Positions 29,496 to 39,845 of a stretch of 64,000 bases of DNA are shown here, in pieces. Position 1 is the first letter of the stretch, and the number at the start of each line of letters is the position of its first letter. Where the stretch lies: assembly GCA_946479925.1 (NCBI GenBank), contig CAMLHK010000003.1:1-64000 (forward strand), read 5' to 3'. The DNA comes from an uncultured Lactobacillus sp. Its GTDB lineage: Bacteria > Bacillota > Bacilli > Lactobacillales > Lactobacillaceae. Both the position numbers and the translations under genes were made by a program. A model generated the notes under the pieces. That model had not been told where the DNA came from, searched no databases, and worked only from the letters and a program-made list of their open reading frames with translations.

Positions 29496-29531
29496 AAAAG
29501 ATGGTGGCTTAATTCGCCATCATCTTTTTTG
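29496..29531 (+). terminator. Intrinsic terminator of hup
   Basis: A 13-bp stem with one G-T pair (29496-29508 pairing into 29515-29527), followed by T residues. Confidence 0.88.
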
Positions 29532-29596
29532 TTTGATATTATTTGTAGCTGTAATTGATCTGATCGGCTAAAATAAAATAATGGAGGAATGGAAAA

Positions 29597-30853
29597 ATGA
29601 GCTATTCGGAAAAGCTGCTTGACGCAATTGAGCGGCAAGATTTTTCTCAAGAAAAGACATTATTACAAAAAGCCTTGGACAAAGATGAACCAGAGATTTT
29701 AGCATCACTAGCTGAGAACTTGGTGGGGTTAGGATTTACCGATCTAGCAAAGGAAATTTATCGCAGTTTAATTGCCCGTTTTCCAAAAGAAGACTTGTTT
29801 AAGATTTATTTAGCTGAGATATTATTAAATGACGGTCAAGATGATGATGGTTTAACTTTGCTTTATAACATTAGTTCTGACTCCTCCGCCTATCTCGACA
29901 GCTTGCTTGTTCAAGCTGACTATTATCAGACTAACGGTCTGCTTGAAACGGCCTATAAAAAATTGCTAGCAGCTGAAAAAATTGCACCTGATGAAGATGT
30001 CGTAAAGTTTGGTTTGGCTGAACTCGATTATCTGAGTGGCCATTATGAACAAGCACTTTCCAGATACCAGGATTTGTTGAAGCGTCATAAAACATTTAGT
30101 GAAGTCAATTTAAATGACCGTCTGTTTCAAACTTTAGCCAAATTAGGTCGTTACGAAGAGGCAGGGGAAGTAATTGCTAAAAATGGCAATGATATTCTTG
30201 ATATTGACAGTAAGTATCAGGCTGCCTTGGTAATGTTAACTCTGCATAAAGATGACCAGGCAATTAAGTATTTGAATGAAGTAATCGATCAAAGTCCTGA
30301 TTATGTTAATGCTTACAGGTTGTTAACTACAGCATATGAGCATAAAAACGATAACGAACAAGAATTACGCTCGGCTCAATTAGGAATAGCATATAATGAA
30401 CTTGACCCCGTTCTTTATAAAAAAGGAGCACAAGCAGCTGTTAGGTTGAATGACTTAGATACAGCTAAAAACTTGTTACAAAAAGGAATAAAAAAACTTC
30501 CTGGAAACTTTGATTTGCGTTTGCAGTTATCTAATCTTTACGTTAGAGAAAATGACAATGAAGCAAACATTGCTCTTTTTGCCAAGGTTGACGATGAAGA
30601 CTTAGAACCACAGGTTCACTGGAATTTAGCTCTTTCTTACCAAAATTTGGATCAAAGTGCAAAAGCAAAAAGTGAGTTTTTATTAGCCTATCCAGAATTT
30701 AAAAATAATAGTGCTTTTTTAAAGCAAATGCTGCTATTTTTTAATACTGAACCCAATTCCCGAAATATTGTAAAGGAATTATTAGAAGCCTATCTAAAAC
30801 TCGAACCCGAAGATACTGAGATGCAGGAAATGTATGATGAATTACTGTCATAA
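29597..30853 (+). CDS. Tetratricopeptide repeat protein (YpiA-like)
   Basis: 418 residues made almost wholly of TPR-like helical repeats (for example ALSRYQDLLKRH, LNEVIDQSPDYVNAYRLLTTAYE, NLALSYQNLDQSAKAKSEF). There is no signal peptide or membrane segment. Length and position downstream of hup resemble Bacillus YpiA, a cytoplasmic TPR protein of unknown job. GGAGGAAT precedes the ATG. Probable role: protein-protein scaffold. Confidence 0.85.
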   Translation: MSYSEKLLDAIERQDFSQEKTLLQKALDKDEPEILASLAENLVGLGFTDLAKEIYRSLIARFPKEDLFKIYLAEILLNDGQDDDGLTLLYNISSDSSAYLDSLLVQADYYQTNGLLETAYKKLLAAEKIAPDEDVVKFGLAELDYLSGHYEQALSRYQDLLKRHKTFSEVNLNDRLFQTLAKLGRYEEAGEVIAKNGNDILDIDSKYQAALVMLTLHKDDQAIKYLNEVIDQSPDYVNAYRLLTTAYEHKNDNEQELRSAQLGIAYNELDPVLYKKGAQAAVRLNDLDTAKNLLQKGIKKLPGNFDLRLQLSNLYVRENDNEANIALFAKVDDEDLEPQVHWNLALSYQNLDQSAKAKSEFLLAYPEFKNNSAFLKQMLLFFNTEPNSRNIVKELLEAYLKLEPEDTEMQEMYDELLS

Positions 30854-30930
30854 TTGCTAAATTAATATGATTACCTGGATTTGAAAAAAACAGATAGTTT
30901 TGTAATCATCCACCTTAAATTTAATAATTA

Positions 30931-30983
30931 AAAAAGGCAAATAAACTAGTTGCGAAAAACTTGAGTTATTTGCCTTTTTAAAT
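30931..30983. terminator. Bidirectional terminator between TPR gene and yitT
   Basis: A 14-bp perfect stem (30931-30944 with 30966-30979) closing a 21-base loop, A-rich on one side and T-rich on the other. It lies between convergent genes. Confidence 0.8.
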
Positions 30984-30993
30984 CTTTATGAAG

Positions 30994-31881
30994 CTATTTC
31001 CTAATCAGCAGGTGGTGGCTTTTTTGTTTATAAGTAAAGCCTTCGCCTAAAACCTCATGAACTTCAATAACGCTGACAAATGCCTGGGGATCTTCTGCAG
31101 CTATTAATTCTTTTACTAGGGGAATTTCTCTGGGAGAAACTACTAAGTAAATTACTGGTCTTTTAGTTTTTTTATAACCACCACGAGCCTCAAGATAGGT
31201 GAAACCGCGATCCAGCTTTAAGTCAATCATTTTTGCAATTTCTTGATAATGATCAGAGATAATAAGAAGACCGCGTGCAGAATATGCACCCTGTTGAACT
31301 GCATCCATAACACGTGACAGAATAAACGCTGCTACTAGGGTATACATGATATGCTTGAGGTCAAGGTACGTTAAAGAAGATAATAAAATAATGGTATCGC
31401 AAAACAGTAAAACTTTGCCAGAAGATATGCCATATTTCATTTGCATAATTCTGGCGATAATATCTGTACCACCTGAAGTACCATTAAAACGAAAAACTAA
31501 CCCTAACCCAATGCCAGAAAGCGTGCCCGCCAGAATTGCTGACAAGAAGAGGTCGTGTTCTAGGTTCAATTGAGATATAATAGGAATTAAGCGCCAGAAC
31601 CATAGGAAAAAGGACAGCCATAATGTTCCCCAAATAGTATAGGCCAACAGTCTTTTGCCCATAAAACGGTATCCTAGGATGATTAGCGGTATATTAAGTA
31701 GTAAGGACGATAATCCCATATTAATGCCCCAGAAGTGTCTTAATAATAAGGTAATACCGCTGATACCACCATCTGTGAGTTTATTTGGTACTGAAATCAT
31801 GTCAAGGCTGAGAGCATAAATCGCACAGCCAATCATAATCATTAACAGTTCCATAATGCTTTTTTTGTTAATTTTTTGCAT
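30994..31881 (-). CDS. YitT family membrane protein (DUF161/DUF2179)
   Basis: 295 residues. Five or six membrane segments fill the first about 200 residues (GCAIYALSLDMISVPNKLTDGGISGITLLL is the family start, shown here only to its first part: GCAIYALSLDM). A soluble C-terminal DUF2179 domain follows (RGFTYLEARGGY, VIYLVVSPREIP). Transport substrate unknown. AGAAAAGAAAG on the minus strand is the likely ribosome binding site. Confidence 0.9.
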   Translation of the reverse strand: MQKINKKSIMELLMIMIGCAIYALSLDMISVPNKLTDGGISGITLLLRHFWGINMGLSSLLLNIPLIILGYRFMGKRLLAYTIWGTLWLSFFLWFWRLIPIISQLNLEHDLFLSAILAGTLSGIGLGLVFRFNGTSGGTDIIARIMQMKYGISSGKVLLFCDTIILLSSLTYLDLKHIMYTLVAAFILSRVMDAVQQGAYSARGLLIISDHYQEIAKMIDLKLDRGFTYLEARGGYKKTKRPVIYLVVSPREIPLVKELIAAEDPQAFVSVIEVHEVLGEGFTYKQKSHHLLIRK

Positions 31882-31965
31882 AATAAAAACTTTCTTTTCT
31901 AAACCATTACCTTAAGACTACCATAAATTAAAGACAAAAAAACTAATAAATGAGTTGATTTAATA

Positions 31966-33165
31966 ATGATGAAAATAAATAATTTACCCGCTATTTTTAC
32001 AGCAGCTTTTCCCGTACTTCAACAGTTAGAACAAGCAAATTATGAAGCATATTTTGTTGGTGGTTCTGTTCGTGACCTACTTTTAAAAAGGCCGATACAT
32101 GATATTGATATTGCCACCAGTGCCTATCCAGAAGAAGTTAAACAGCTTTTTCCTAAAACAATTGATACCGGAATTAAGCATGGTACAGTTACCGTTTTGC
32201 ATGGCGGTTCAAGCTATGAAATAACTACCTTTAGAACAGAATCAGGTTACCAGGATTTTCGCAGACCTGATCATGTTACTTTTGTGCAAAATTTAGCTGA
32301 AGATTTAAAAAGGCGTGATTTTACCATTAACGCTTTAGCGATGAATAGAAAGGGTGAAATAATTGACCTTTTCAACGGCATAGGAGATTTACAAAAGCAC
32401 CTCATTAAAGCAGTAGGAGATCCAATGAAGAGGTTTCATGAAGATGCTTTACGGATGATGAGAGCTGTTCGTTTTATGAGTCAGCTTTGTTTTGATCTGG
32501 AACCTCAAACTGAAAAAGCCGTAAAAGATATGCATCAACTATTGCCCAAAATTTCAGTTGAAAGAATTCGTGATGAATTTGTCAAAATGGGTACTGGCAC
32601 CAACTCACGCGCAGCTTTTAAAGTTTTTTTACGGACGAAATTAAGTGACGGTGTGCCAGATTTTGCTGGTAAAAGTGAGTTGTTGGCGATCTATCCCAAA
32701 TTGAAATTTAACCCAAGTATGGAAACGAGTTTGTGGGCTATCATAATCATTTTATTGAAAATTACGGATAATCAGATAACTCAATTTATGCGTGATTGGA
32801 AAAATTCAAACGCCATGACGGAAAAAGTTAAAAAAATTGTAAATTTGTTTGATTTAATTTCTGCAAAATCTCCTTCTGACCTTGAATTATTCAATGCTGG
32901 TAAAGAGACTCTCCTTAACACTATTGATGTAGCTCATATTTTAGGACAACCAATCAATTCCGAGGCTTTAGTAGATCGCTATACAGCATTACCGATTAAA
33001 TCAATGTCTGAACTTGCCATTGACGGGCAATTCTTAATAGCTAATGGCGTAAAGCCAGGACCTAATTTAGGCCTAATACTTGATCAAATAAAGCAAAAAG
33101 TGATTGCAGGCGAATTAGTAAACTCTAAAGATGATATTCAAGAATATTTGGAACAAATTAAGTAA
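31966..33165 (+). CDS. cca: CCA tRNA nucleotidyltransferase
   Basis: 399 residues, class II. It adds or repairs the 3' CCA of tRNA without a template. The polymerase head has GGSVRDLL and the two catalytic Asp in [20 protein letters not shown] and the nucleotide-recognition region follow. The C-terminal helical body ends near 395. The ribosome binding site is weak. It is functionally linked to RNase Z elsewhere in the window. It ends one base before the convergent hemolysin III gene. Confidence 0.95.
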   Translation: MMKINNLPAIFTAAFPVLQQLEQANYEAYFVGGSVRDLLLKRPIHDIDIATSAYPEEVKQLFPKTIDTGIKHGTVTVLHGGSSYEITTFRTESGYQDFRRPDHVTFVQNLAEDLKRRDFTINALAMNRKGEIIDLFNGIGDLQKHLIKAVGDPMKRFHEDALRMMRAVRFMSQLCFDLEPQTEKAVKDMHQLLPKISVERIRDEFVKMGTGTNSRAAFKVFLRTKLSDGVPDFAGKSELLAIYPKLKFNPSMETSLWAIIIILLKITDNQITQFMRDWKNSNAMTEKVKKIVNLFDLISAKSPSDLELFNAGKETLLNTIDVAHILGQPINSEALVDRYTALPIKSMSELAIDGQFLIANGVKPGPNLGLILDQIKQKVIAGELVNSKDDIQEYLEQIK

Positions 33166-33166
33166 T

Positions 33167-33835
33167 TCAGACGTACAATAGCACAGAAAAGAACATCAGG
33201 GTTGAGCCTAAAATAACGAACAGATGCCAGATTACATGAATAAAAGGAATACCTTTCATTGTATAAAAAAGGGCACCAACTGTATAAGCTACGCCACCGC
33301 CAACTAAAAGCCAAAACCCCACAGGACTGAGACGAACATAGAGGTAGTTGCCAGCCAAAATTACGAGCCAGCCCATTGCGACATACAAAATAGTATCAAG
33401 TATTACATGCTTACCCCTATTAAAAATATAGTAAATGATGCCAAATATAGCGATGATCCATACCAGACTGAACAGTAAAATCCCCCATTTCCCACCAATG
33501 GCGACTAGTGAAAAAGGGGTATATGAACCCGCAATTAGCAGAAAAATTGATGAGTGATCAAAAATTTGAAAAACATTACGGGCGCGAGTGAAAATTAAAC
33601 TATGAAAAAGTGTAGAGAATAAATAAAGCAGAAGTAAACAGGAACCATAAATAGTAAAAGTGACAATTCTTAAAAGGCTATGAGTTGAAACTGCTTTAAT
33701 GATCAACAAAACTAGACCTGCTACTGCTAAACAGAAGCCGATACCATGGGTGACAGCACTTAAAATGTTATCTACTAAGTAGTATGTTTTGGATCTATGA
33801 GCAGGTTCCTGCCACAATTTTTGCAATTTCATCAT
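33167..33835 (-). CDS. Hemolysin III family membrane protein (TrhA/YqfA-like)
   Basis: 222 residues with seven membrane segments. The HlyIII/PAQR-like pattern is visible: DNILSAVTHGIG at the start, FHSLIF and SIFLLIAGSYTPF in the middle, and HVIWHLFVILGS at the end, with the conserved Ser/His/Asp metal-site residues. Two Met codons start the frame; either may be used. Some family members affect membrane energetics; a haemolytic role here is not implied. Confidence 0.9.
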   Translation of the reverse strand: MMKLQKLWQEPAHRSKTYYLVDNILSAVTHGIGFCLAVAGLVLLIIKAVSTHSLLRIVTFTIYGSCLLLLYLFSTLFHSLIFTRARNVFQIFDHSSIFLLIAGSYTPFSLVAIGGKWGILLFSLVWIIAIFGIIYYIFNRGKHVILDTILYVAMGWLVILAGNYLYVRLSPVGFWLLVGGGVAYTVGALFYTMKGIPFIHVIWHLFVILGSTLMFFSVLLYV

Positions 33836-33874
33836 GAAACAGTTTGTTCGCTTTCTTTTATTTACAAGTTTTTT

Positions 33875-33883
33875 TGCTATAAT
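33875..33883 (+). promoter_or_regulatory. Extended -10 promoter upstream of degV
   Basis: TTGCTATAAT holds a perfect -10 (33878-33883) with an upstream TG. No good -35 is seen. It is 70 bases before the degV start and faces it. Confidence 0.5.
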
Positions 33884-33953
33884 AATTTATAATTAATACA
33901 GTTCACATTCTATCATAAATGAGAACATCTAAGCAGAATTGAGGGCGAGTACG

Positions 33954-34814
33954 TTGTCAGAAATTAAAATTTTGACTGATTCTTCCGCACAGTTAACGCC
34001 GGAAGAAATAAAAAAATATCATATTACCGTTGTGCCTTTGTCGGTCACAATTGACGGCAATACCTATATTGATGGGGTGGAAATAACCAGACAGCAATTT
34101 GTCCAAAAAATGAGTGAATCTAAAAAGTTGCCAACCACGAGTCAGCCGCCAATCGGAACAATAGTTGATACCATTAATGATTTGACTAAAGATGGCAGTG
34201 AAGTTATCGGTATCTTTCTAGCCAAGGTATTAAGTGGAACAATTGACGCTGCTCGTCAGGCTGTGAAATTAACGGGTAAATCCGATCTGGTTCATATTGT
34301 TGACTCTGAATTGACGGATCGTTCTGAAGGTTTTCAGGTTCTGGCTGCTGCACGCGATGCAGCTGCAGGCAAGACTATTCCTGAAATTTTAGCTCATATT
34401 GAAAAAATAAAAAAAACTCAACGTTTGCATTTACTAATTGTCAATTTAGAAAATGTTATTAAGGGTGGACGTTTGGGTCCTTTAGCCGGCAAAATTGTTA
34501 ACATGCTTAATATCAGAATTGAATTGCAGATGCCCAATGGCCATTTGAAAATTGCTAAAAAAGGTCGAGGCAAGAAGTTCTCTTTAGCTTTTGATAAGCG
34601 CATTTTAGATGAGATCGAAGCTAATAAAGAAAAAATTAAAGAAGTTGGCATATCTTATGTCGCAAATGGTAGTACGCCGCAGAAGCTTCTTGATTTAGCC
34701 CAGAAAATTAAAGATATCAATTCCAAGATAGATGTTTTGGTAAGAGAAACCAGTCCTATTATTGCTACACACGCAGGAATGGGTGCTTACGCAATTTTAT
34801 ATTATACGGAGTAG
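33954..34814 (+). CDS. DegV family fatty-acid-binding protein
   Basis: 286 residues from a TTG at 33954, chosen because GAGGG at 33941-33945 precedes it and the protein then starts MSEIKILTDSSAQL as DegV proteins do. DegV/FakB proteins hold a fatty acid for phosphorylation by FakA. TTSQPPIGT and the buried-ligand region are typical. A second DegV gene is at 56100-56978. It is followed 3 bases later by yozE. Confidence 0.92.
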   Translation: MSEIKILTDSSAQLTPEEIKKYHITVVPLSVTIDGNTYIDGVEITRQQFVQKMSESKKLPTTSQPPIGTIVDTINDLTKDGSEVIGIFLAKVLSGTIDAARQAVKLTGKSDLVHIVDSELTDRSEGFQVLAAARDAAAGKTIPEILAHIEKIKKTQRLHLLIVNLENVIKGGRLGPLAGKIVNMLNIRIELQMPNGHLKIAKKGRGKKFSLAFDKRILDEIEANKEKIKEVGISYVANGSTPQKLLDLAQKIKDINSKIDVLVRETSPIIATHAGMGAYAILYYTE

Positions 34815-34817
34815 AAA

Positions 34818-35048
34818 TTGGCCTATAGAGAAAGTTTTTATCGTTATTTGATGACTCAGCGTAATGCTGATTCAAATGATGAAGTTGCACAATTTGCCAA
34901 TAACGCACAAAATGATCAGACTTTTCCTAAACAGGAACAGAATTATGAGAAATTATCTGATTATCTTGAGCTCAATGCTGGCTATTTACCAAGTATGAGC
35001 ATTTTTGATAAAGCATATCAAATGTATCGTGAAAAGATGACGTATTAA
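34818..35048 (+). CDS. YozE family protein (UPF0346)
   Basis: 76 residues, starting with TTG at 34818 and CGGAG six bases earlier. The sequence [16 protein letters not shown] and the [15 protein letters not shown] segment match the YozE SAM-like helical fold. Function unknown. It is commonly found in lactobacilli just before rbgA. Confidence 0.88.
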   Translation: MAYRESFYRYLMTQRNADSNDEVAQFANNAQNDQTFPKQEQNYEKLSDYLELNAGYLPSMSIFDKAYQMYREKMTY

Positions 35049-35099
35049 TTTAAGGCTTCCTTGAAATTTGAAGCCATTTTAGTTGGGGAAAGGCAGATA

Positions 35100-35939
35100 A
35101 TGGTTAACATTCAATGGTATCCGGGACATATGAATAAAGCTCGGAATCAACTTGAAGATAAAATGAGCTTGATTGATGTCTTCGTTGAAGTTTTGGATGC
35201 AAGAATTCCTCAGTCTTCACGTAATCCAATGATCGAAAAATTGGTGGGAGATAAGCCACATTTAATTATTTTGAATAAGGCAGATTTAGCTGATCCAGTA
35301 ATGACCAAAAGATGGCAAAAAAAATTTACCACCAAAGGAAAATATGTGATGGCCTTGGATTCTCTTCATAACACCAATATGCAGATATTAGTGAAAATGA
35401 TTAAAAAAGCTGCTGCTAATAAAATTAATAAGCTGACCCAAAAAGGGGCAGTCAGCCCAGTGATTAGAGTAGCTATTGCCGGCATACCTAATTGTGGTAA
35501 ATCAACCATTATTAATCGTCTTGTAGGCCGAAATGTGACTCAAGTTGGTAATAAACCGGGAGTGACAAAGGGCCAAAATTGGTTAAAAACTACTGAAAAT
35601 ATTCAAGTCTTAGATACTCCAGGTATTTTATGGCCTAAGTTTGAAGACCAAACAGTTGGATTAAAGCTTGCCGCTCTTGGTGCAATCAAGGATACTGTTT
35701 TTAGTGCCGATGATGTTGCTTTATTTGTTTTATCAAAATTGCGCAAACATTATTTAAACGATTTAAGTAAGTTTGCTCGCACACCAAAAGCTGAAATTGA
35801 ACGAATTAATGATACTGATTTGTTATTGGCATTAACTGAAGAATACGGCATGCGTGATGATTATGATCGCTTTTCTATGTACCTATTACAAAGGCTGCGC
35901 AAGGGAAAAGTAGGAAGGATTACATTAGATCGCATATGA
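35100..35939 (+). CDS. rbgA: Ribosome biogenesis GTPase RbgA (YlqF)
   Basis: 279 residues from ATG 35100 (GGGGAAAGG upstream). A frame from 35061 adds unrelated residues. It is a circularly permuted GTPase: NKAD (G4) comes before GIPNCGKST (G1) and DTPGILWP (G3). The [12 protein letters not shown] start is the family hallmark. It matures the 50S subunit. It overlaps rnhB by 4 bases, as in Bacillus ylqF-rnhB. Confidence 0.97.
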   Translation: MVNIQWYPGHMNKARNQLEDKMSLIDVFVEVLDARIPQSSRNPMIEKLVGDKPHLIILNKADLADPVMTKRWQKKFTTKGKYVMALDSLHNTNMQILVKMIKKAAANKINKLTQKGAVSPVIRVAIAGIPNCGKSTIINRLVGRNVTQVGNKPGVTKGQNWLKTTENIQVLDTPGILWPKFEDQTVGLKLAALGAIKDTVFSADDVALFVLSKLRKHYLNDLSKFARTPKAEIERINDTDLLLALTEEYGMRDDYDRFSMYLLQRLRKGKVGRITLDRI

Positions 35940-36691
35940 CGATTGGAGAAATTAAAAAATTACTTGCTAAGGATGCAGTTAGTTCAGAAGATTTGAATAT
36001 CTTAAAAAATGATACCCGTGTTGGTGTGCAGAAACTACTACTTAGTTACAATAATCGTCAGCAAAAATTAGCTAAGAAGAAAGCCGCTTTTTTAAAAAGA
36101 TTTGCATATGAAAAAACTTTTTGGGCAAAAAGCCAAATAGTTGCAGGTGTAGATGAAGTAGGCAGAGGTCCATTAGCGGGTCCGGTCGTGACAGCGGCTG
36201 TAGTTATTGATAACAGTTTTGATTTAATTGATGTTAATGACTCTAAAAAAATCAGTGCCAGTAGACGTTTAGAATTATATCCATTAATTTTAGAAAAAGC
36301 AGTTGATGTGGCAATTGGAGTTAAAGGTCCTGAAATTATTGATAAAGTAAACATATACGAGGTAGACCGGTTAGCGATGGCCGCAGCCGTAAGGGATTTA
36401 TATGTTAAACCTGATGCCTTGCTGGTTGATGCTATGCAAGTACCAGTGAATCTACCGCAAATTCGATTAATTAAGGGAGACTCTAAGTCAAACTCTATTG
36501 CCGCAGCTTCAATTGTAGCTAAAGTTTTTAGGGATAAATTGATGGCGGATTATGCGCGAATTTATCCTGAATACCATTTTGACGAAAATGCTGGTTATGG
36601 CACTCAGACTCATATTCAAGCACTTAAGAAATACGGACCATGCCCGATTCACCGCAAGACTTTTGCACCTGTAAATTCCTTTTATCATTAA
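35936..36691 (+). CDS. rnhB: Ribonuclease HII
   Basis: 251 residues. It removes ribonucleotides and RNA from RNA-DNA hybrids. Catalytic acids are in [17 protein letters not shown] (Asp, Glu) and [20 protein letters not shown] is the conserved helix. The N-terminal about 70 residues are an extension typical of the Firmicutes form. The start overlaps rbgA (ATGA). Confidence 0.96.
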   Translation: MTIGEIKKLLAKDAVSSEDLNILKNDTRVGVQKLLLSYNNRQQKLAKKKAAFLKRFAYEKTFWAKSQIVAGVDEVGRGPLAGPVVTAAVVIDNSFDLIDVNDSKKISASRRLELYPLILEKAVDVAIGVKGPEIIDKVNIYEVDRLAMAAAVRDLYVKPDALLVDAMQVPVNLPQIRLIKGDSKSNSIAAASIVAKVFRDKLMADYARIYPEYHFDENAGYGTQTHIQALKKYGPCPIHRKTFAPVNSFYH

Positions 36692-36736
36692 AAAATATTC
36701 CTCCTTTTTACGTATTTGTATTTAGGAGGTTTTTTT

Positions 36737-37567
36737 ATGAAAATTACCAGCTTTCTTTTGCGCTTGAAATTACAAAAAAACATCGGTTATGTTAAGATGT
36801 TACGGGTTGCAAGTCAGTTAAATGTTGATGAGGTCACTATTCCAACTATCAAAAATTTGGACTTGACAAACAGCTTGATAAAAACCTGCATTAATGCCTA
36901 TAATGACATGCGTGCAGACAAAATGATTAAAAGAGTAGAAAAGCAATGTCAAATTATCAGTTTTTTTGATTCTGAATATCCTGAGAACTTACGTCAAATA
37001 TACCAGCCACCGTTAATTTTATTTTTACAGGGTAATGTGCAATTGCTGCAGAAAAACATTGTAACAATAGTCGGTTCGCGCCAGGCAACCAATTACAGCA
37101 GTATTGTTTTGAATAAGATTGTACCTAACTTAATAAAGAATGACTATGTTATTGCCAGTGGCTTGGCCAAAGGCGTAGACGTAATGGCACACAAAGCAGC
37201 ATTAAAATATCATGGTCAAACAATAGCGGTGGTAGGTAATGGCTTAAATCATTTTTACCCCATGGTAAATTGTCACGTGCAGGAACAGATTGCACAAAAA
37301 GGATTAATTGTAAGTGAGTACCTGCCAGATACGCCGCCAAAGCCTTTCAGATTTCCTCAGCGAAACAGAATTTTGGCTGGCATAGCTGAAAGTGTAATTG
37401 TCACAGAAGCCAAGCAAAAATCTGGTTCTTTAATTACAGCTAATTTAGCTTTACAAGAAAATCGTAATATTTATGCTGTTCCGGGTCCAATTACCAGTGA
37501 GCTTTCTCAAGGTCCTAATAAGCTCATCCAGGCAGGAGCTTATCCCATTACTGATTTTGATTTCTAA
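36737..37567 (+). CDS. dprA: DNA processing protein DprA
   Basis: 276 residues from ATG 36737 with AGGAGGT at 36724-36730. DprA loads RecA on incoming single-stranded DNA during transformation. The Rossmann-like core has GSRQATNYS, ASGLAKGVDVMAHKAAL, AVVGNGL and FPQRNRI. There is an N-terminal helical part and no C-terminal winged-helix domain. No other competence gene is in the window. Confidence 0.93.
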   Translation: MKITSFLLRLKLQKNIGYVKMLRVASQLNVDEVTIPTIKNLDLTNSLIKTCINAYNDMRADKMIKRVEKQCQIISFFDSEYPENLRQIYQPPLILFLQGNVQLLQKNIVTIVGSRQATNYSSIVLNKIVPNLIKNDYVIASGLAKGVDVMAHKAALKYHGQTIAVVGNGLNHFYPMVNCHVQEQIAQKGLIVSEYLPDTPPKPFRFPQRNRILAGIAESVIVTEAKQKSGSLITANLALQENRNIYAVPGPITSELSQGPNKLIQAGAYPITDFDF

Positions 37568-37648
37568 CTTGAAAGATTTGACAATTAGTAGTTAAATATT
37601 CTATTCTCAATTAAGTATTTAAAAAAGAATTTAATGAGGAGGCTGTTG

Positions 37649-39760
37649 ATGCCTACTAAATCAAAGCCAAAGAAACGTAAAAAAACATTAGTCATAGTTG
37701 AGTCTCCGGCAAAGGCTAAAACTATTGAGAAATATTTGGGGCGTAATTACCGCGTTATTGCTTCTAAAGGACACATTCGTGACCTTCCTAAATCACAGAT
37801 GGGTATTGACTTTGACCATAATTACAAGCCAAAGTATATTTCAATTAGAGGTAAGGGCGATACCATTAAGGAACTTAAGTCTGAAGCCAAAAAAGCTAAA
37901 GATGTCTATTTAGCATCCGACCCTGACCGTGAAGGTGAAGCCATTGCTTGGCACGTAGCCCATGTTCTTAATTTAGACCAAAATGACAAAAATCGAGTAA
38001 CTTTTAACGAAGTCACTAAAGATGCAGTTAAAAACAGTTTTAAAAATCCTAGAACTATCGACATGGATACTGTTAATGCCCAACAGGCCCGGAGAATTCT
38101 GGACAGAATTGTGGGCTACTCTTTGTCTCCTATTTTATGGGAAAAAGTTAAAAAAGGCTTGAGTGCCGGACGTGTTCAGTCGGTTGCTTTAAAGCTGGTA
38201 ATTGATCGGGAAAAAGAGATCAAGAACTTTAAACCTCAGGAATACTGGACAATTGATGCCGAATTTAAAAAAGAGACAAAGACTTTTAAGGGTCAATTTT
38301 GGGGTATAAACGGCAAGAAGACTGATTTACCCGATAATGATGCCGTACAAAAAGTTCTAACTCAAGTCGATAAAAAGAAAATTTTTCAGGTTGAGAATGT
38401 GGTTAAACGTGAGCGCCGGCGCCAACCAGCTGCTCCGTTTACTACTTCCACTTTGCAACAAGAAGCCAATAAGCGCTTGAATTATCGTACTAGAAGAACA
38501 ATGAGTATTGCTCAACAATTGTATGAAGGAATTAGTCTGGGTAAGCAGGGTACTGTTGGTCTAATTACTTATATGAGAACGGATTCCAAGCGTACTTCTC
38601 CCATAGCGCAGGCTGAAGCTTCCAAATTTTTAAACGAGAAATACGGTAAAGAATACGCTGCCAAAGGGGCTCGCCATTTTAAAAATCAAGAAGATGCTCA
38701 AGATGCTCACGAAGCAATTCGTCCAACTAGCGTCTATCGAACACCAGAGTCGCTTAAATCCGTTTTAACAACTGAACAGTATCGTTTGTATAAATTAATT
38801 TGGTCCCGCTTTTTAGCCAGTGAAATGACCCCAGCTGTATATGATACGGTCAGAGCAGATATCACTCAAAATGGGATAATTTTCCGAACTACCGGTTCTA
38901 AAATGAAATTTGCCGGTTTTACCAAGGTTTATGACAACCAGCAGGAAACCAATATTGAACTGCCGGAATTAAATAATGGCGATGAAGTCAAACTGACTAA
39001 ATCAGATAATAAGCAACATTTTACCATGCCACCTGCTAGATATACCGAAGCAAGTTTGGTTCATGCGCTAGAAGAAAATGGTGTCGGTCGGCCTTCAACT
39101 TATGCGCCTACTATTGATACAATTCAGCGGCGTTATTACGTTAAATTGGATGGTAAAGCGATTGTCCCAACCGAGTTGGGAGAGATCGTAGACAATTTAA
39201 TTGAGCAGTTTTTCCCTGACATCGTCAATATCGATTTTACGGCTCAACTCGAAAATGACCTTGACGGAATCGAAGAGGGTAAGAAAAACTGGGTTAAAGT
39301 CATTGATGAGTACTACCATCCCTTTAAAAAAGAATTAGACAAGGCCGATGCCGGTATTAAAAAGGTGCAAATTAAAGATGAGCCTGCAGGATTTAATTGT
39401 GACATCTGTGGAGCACCAATGGTTATTAAAATGGGACGTTATGGTAAGTTTTATGCTTGTTCTCGTTTCCCTGATTGTCGTAACACTAAAGCAATAGTGA
39501 AAAAAGTAGGCGTTACCTGTCCTAAATGTGGTAAGGGTGACGTAATTGAGAAAAAGTCTAAGCGTAACCGTAAATTTTATGGTTGCTCGCGCTACCCGGA
39601 TTGTGATTTTGTTTCCTGGGATAAACCGATTAACCGTAATTGTCCCAACTGTGGTCATTTTCTCATTGAAAAGAGAAATAAAAAGGGGCCTGTTGTCCTC
39701 TGCCCGAACGGCGATTATAAAGAAGAAGCTAATAATGAGAAAAACCCGATAGAAAGTTAA
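37649..39760 (+). CDS. topA: DNA topoisomerase I
   Basis: 703 residues from ATG 37649; the ATG at 37634 lies inside the GAGGAGG site. Topoisomerase IA relaxes negative supercoils. The TOPRIM domain starts with [25 protein letters not shown] follows, and the nucleophile is Tyr in [10 protein letters not shown]. Three C-terminal zinc ribbons begin near residue 580. The first two have four Cys each; the third has CPNCG but ends CPNGD, so one Cys is missing. Confidence 0.97.
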   Translation: MPTKSKPKKRKKTLVIVESPAKAKTIEKYLGRNYRVIASKGHIRDLPKSQMGIDFDHNYKPKYISIRGKGDTIKELKSEAKKAKDVYLASDPDREGEAIAWHVAHVLNLDQNDKNRVTFNEVTKDAVKNSFKNPRTIDMDTVNAQQARRILDRIVGYSLSPILWEKVKKGLSAGRVQSVALKLVIDREKEIKNFKPQEYWTIDAEFKKETKTFKGQFWGINGKKTDLPDNDAVQKVLTQVDKKKIFQVENVVKRERRRQPAAPFTTSTLQQEANKRLNYRTRRTMSIAQQLYEGISLGKQGTVGLITYMRTDSKRTSPIAQAEASKFLNEKYGKEYAAKGARHFKNQEDAQDAHEAIRPTSVYRTPESLKSVLTTEQYRLYKLIWSRFLASEMTPAVYDTVRADITQNGIIFRTTGSKMKFAGFTKVYDNQQETNIELPELNNGDEVKLTKSDNKQHFTMPPARYTEASLVHALEENGVGRPSTYAPTIDTIQRRYYVKLDGKAIVPTELGEIVDNLIEQFFPDIVNIDFTAQLENDLDGIEEGKKNWVKVIDEYYHPFKKELDKADAGIKKVQIKDEPAGFNCDICGAPMVIKMGRYGKFYACSRFPDCRNTKAIVKKVGVTCPKCGKGDVIEKKSKRNRKFYGCSRYPDCDFVSWDKPINRNCPNCGHFLIEKRNKKGPVVLCPNGDYKEEANNEKNPIES

Positions 39761-39770
39761 ATTTATGTTA

Positions 39771-39802
39771 ATATCATCAGATCATTTGTGGTTTGATGAT
39801 AT
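39771..39802 (+). repeat. 14-bp stem-loop between topA and trmFO
   Basis: 39771-39784 pairs with 39789-39802 including two G-T pairs, loop TTTG. The sequence after it (ATTCTTG) is not a good U-tract. It may be a weak terminator or an RNA processing hairpin separating topA and trmFO expression. Confidence 0.55.
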
Positions 39803-39845
39803 TCTTGTATATAAGAAAATAATTTTAGTAAAGGAATATGATGAT

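Noticed and set aside
37634..37648. Upstream ATG as start of topA
   Set aside because: It lies inside the GAGGAGG ribosome binding site of the next in-frame ATG at 37649.
39640..39735. Third TopA zinc ribbon lacking one Cys as a functional finding
   Set aside because: Zinc ribbon number and completeness vary widely among TopA proteins; unlikely to be informative alone.
39335..39752. Long open frames opposite and in other frames of topA, carB and dnaE
   Set aside because: They lack ribosome binding sites and have compositions expected from overlap with real genes.
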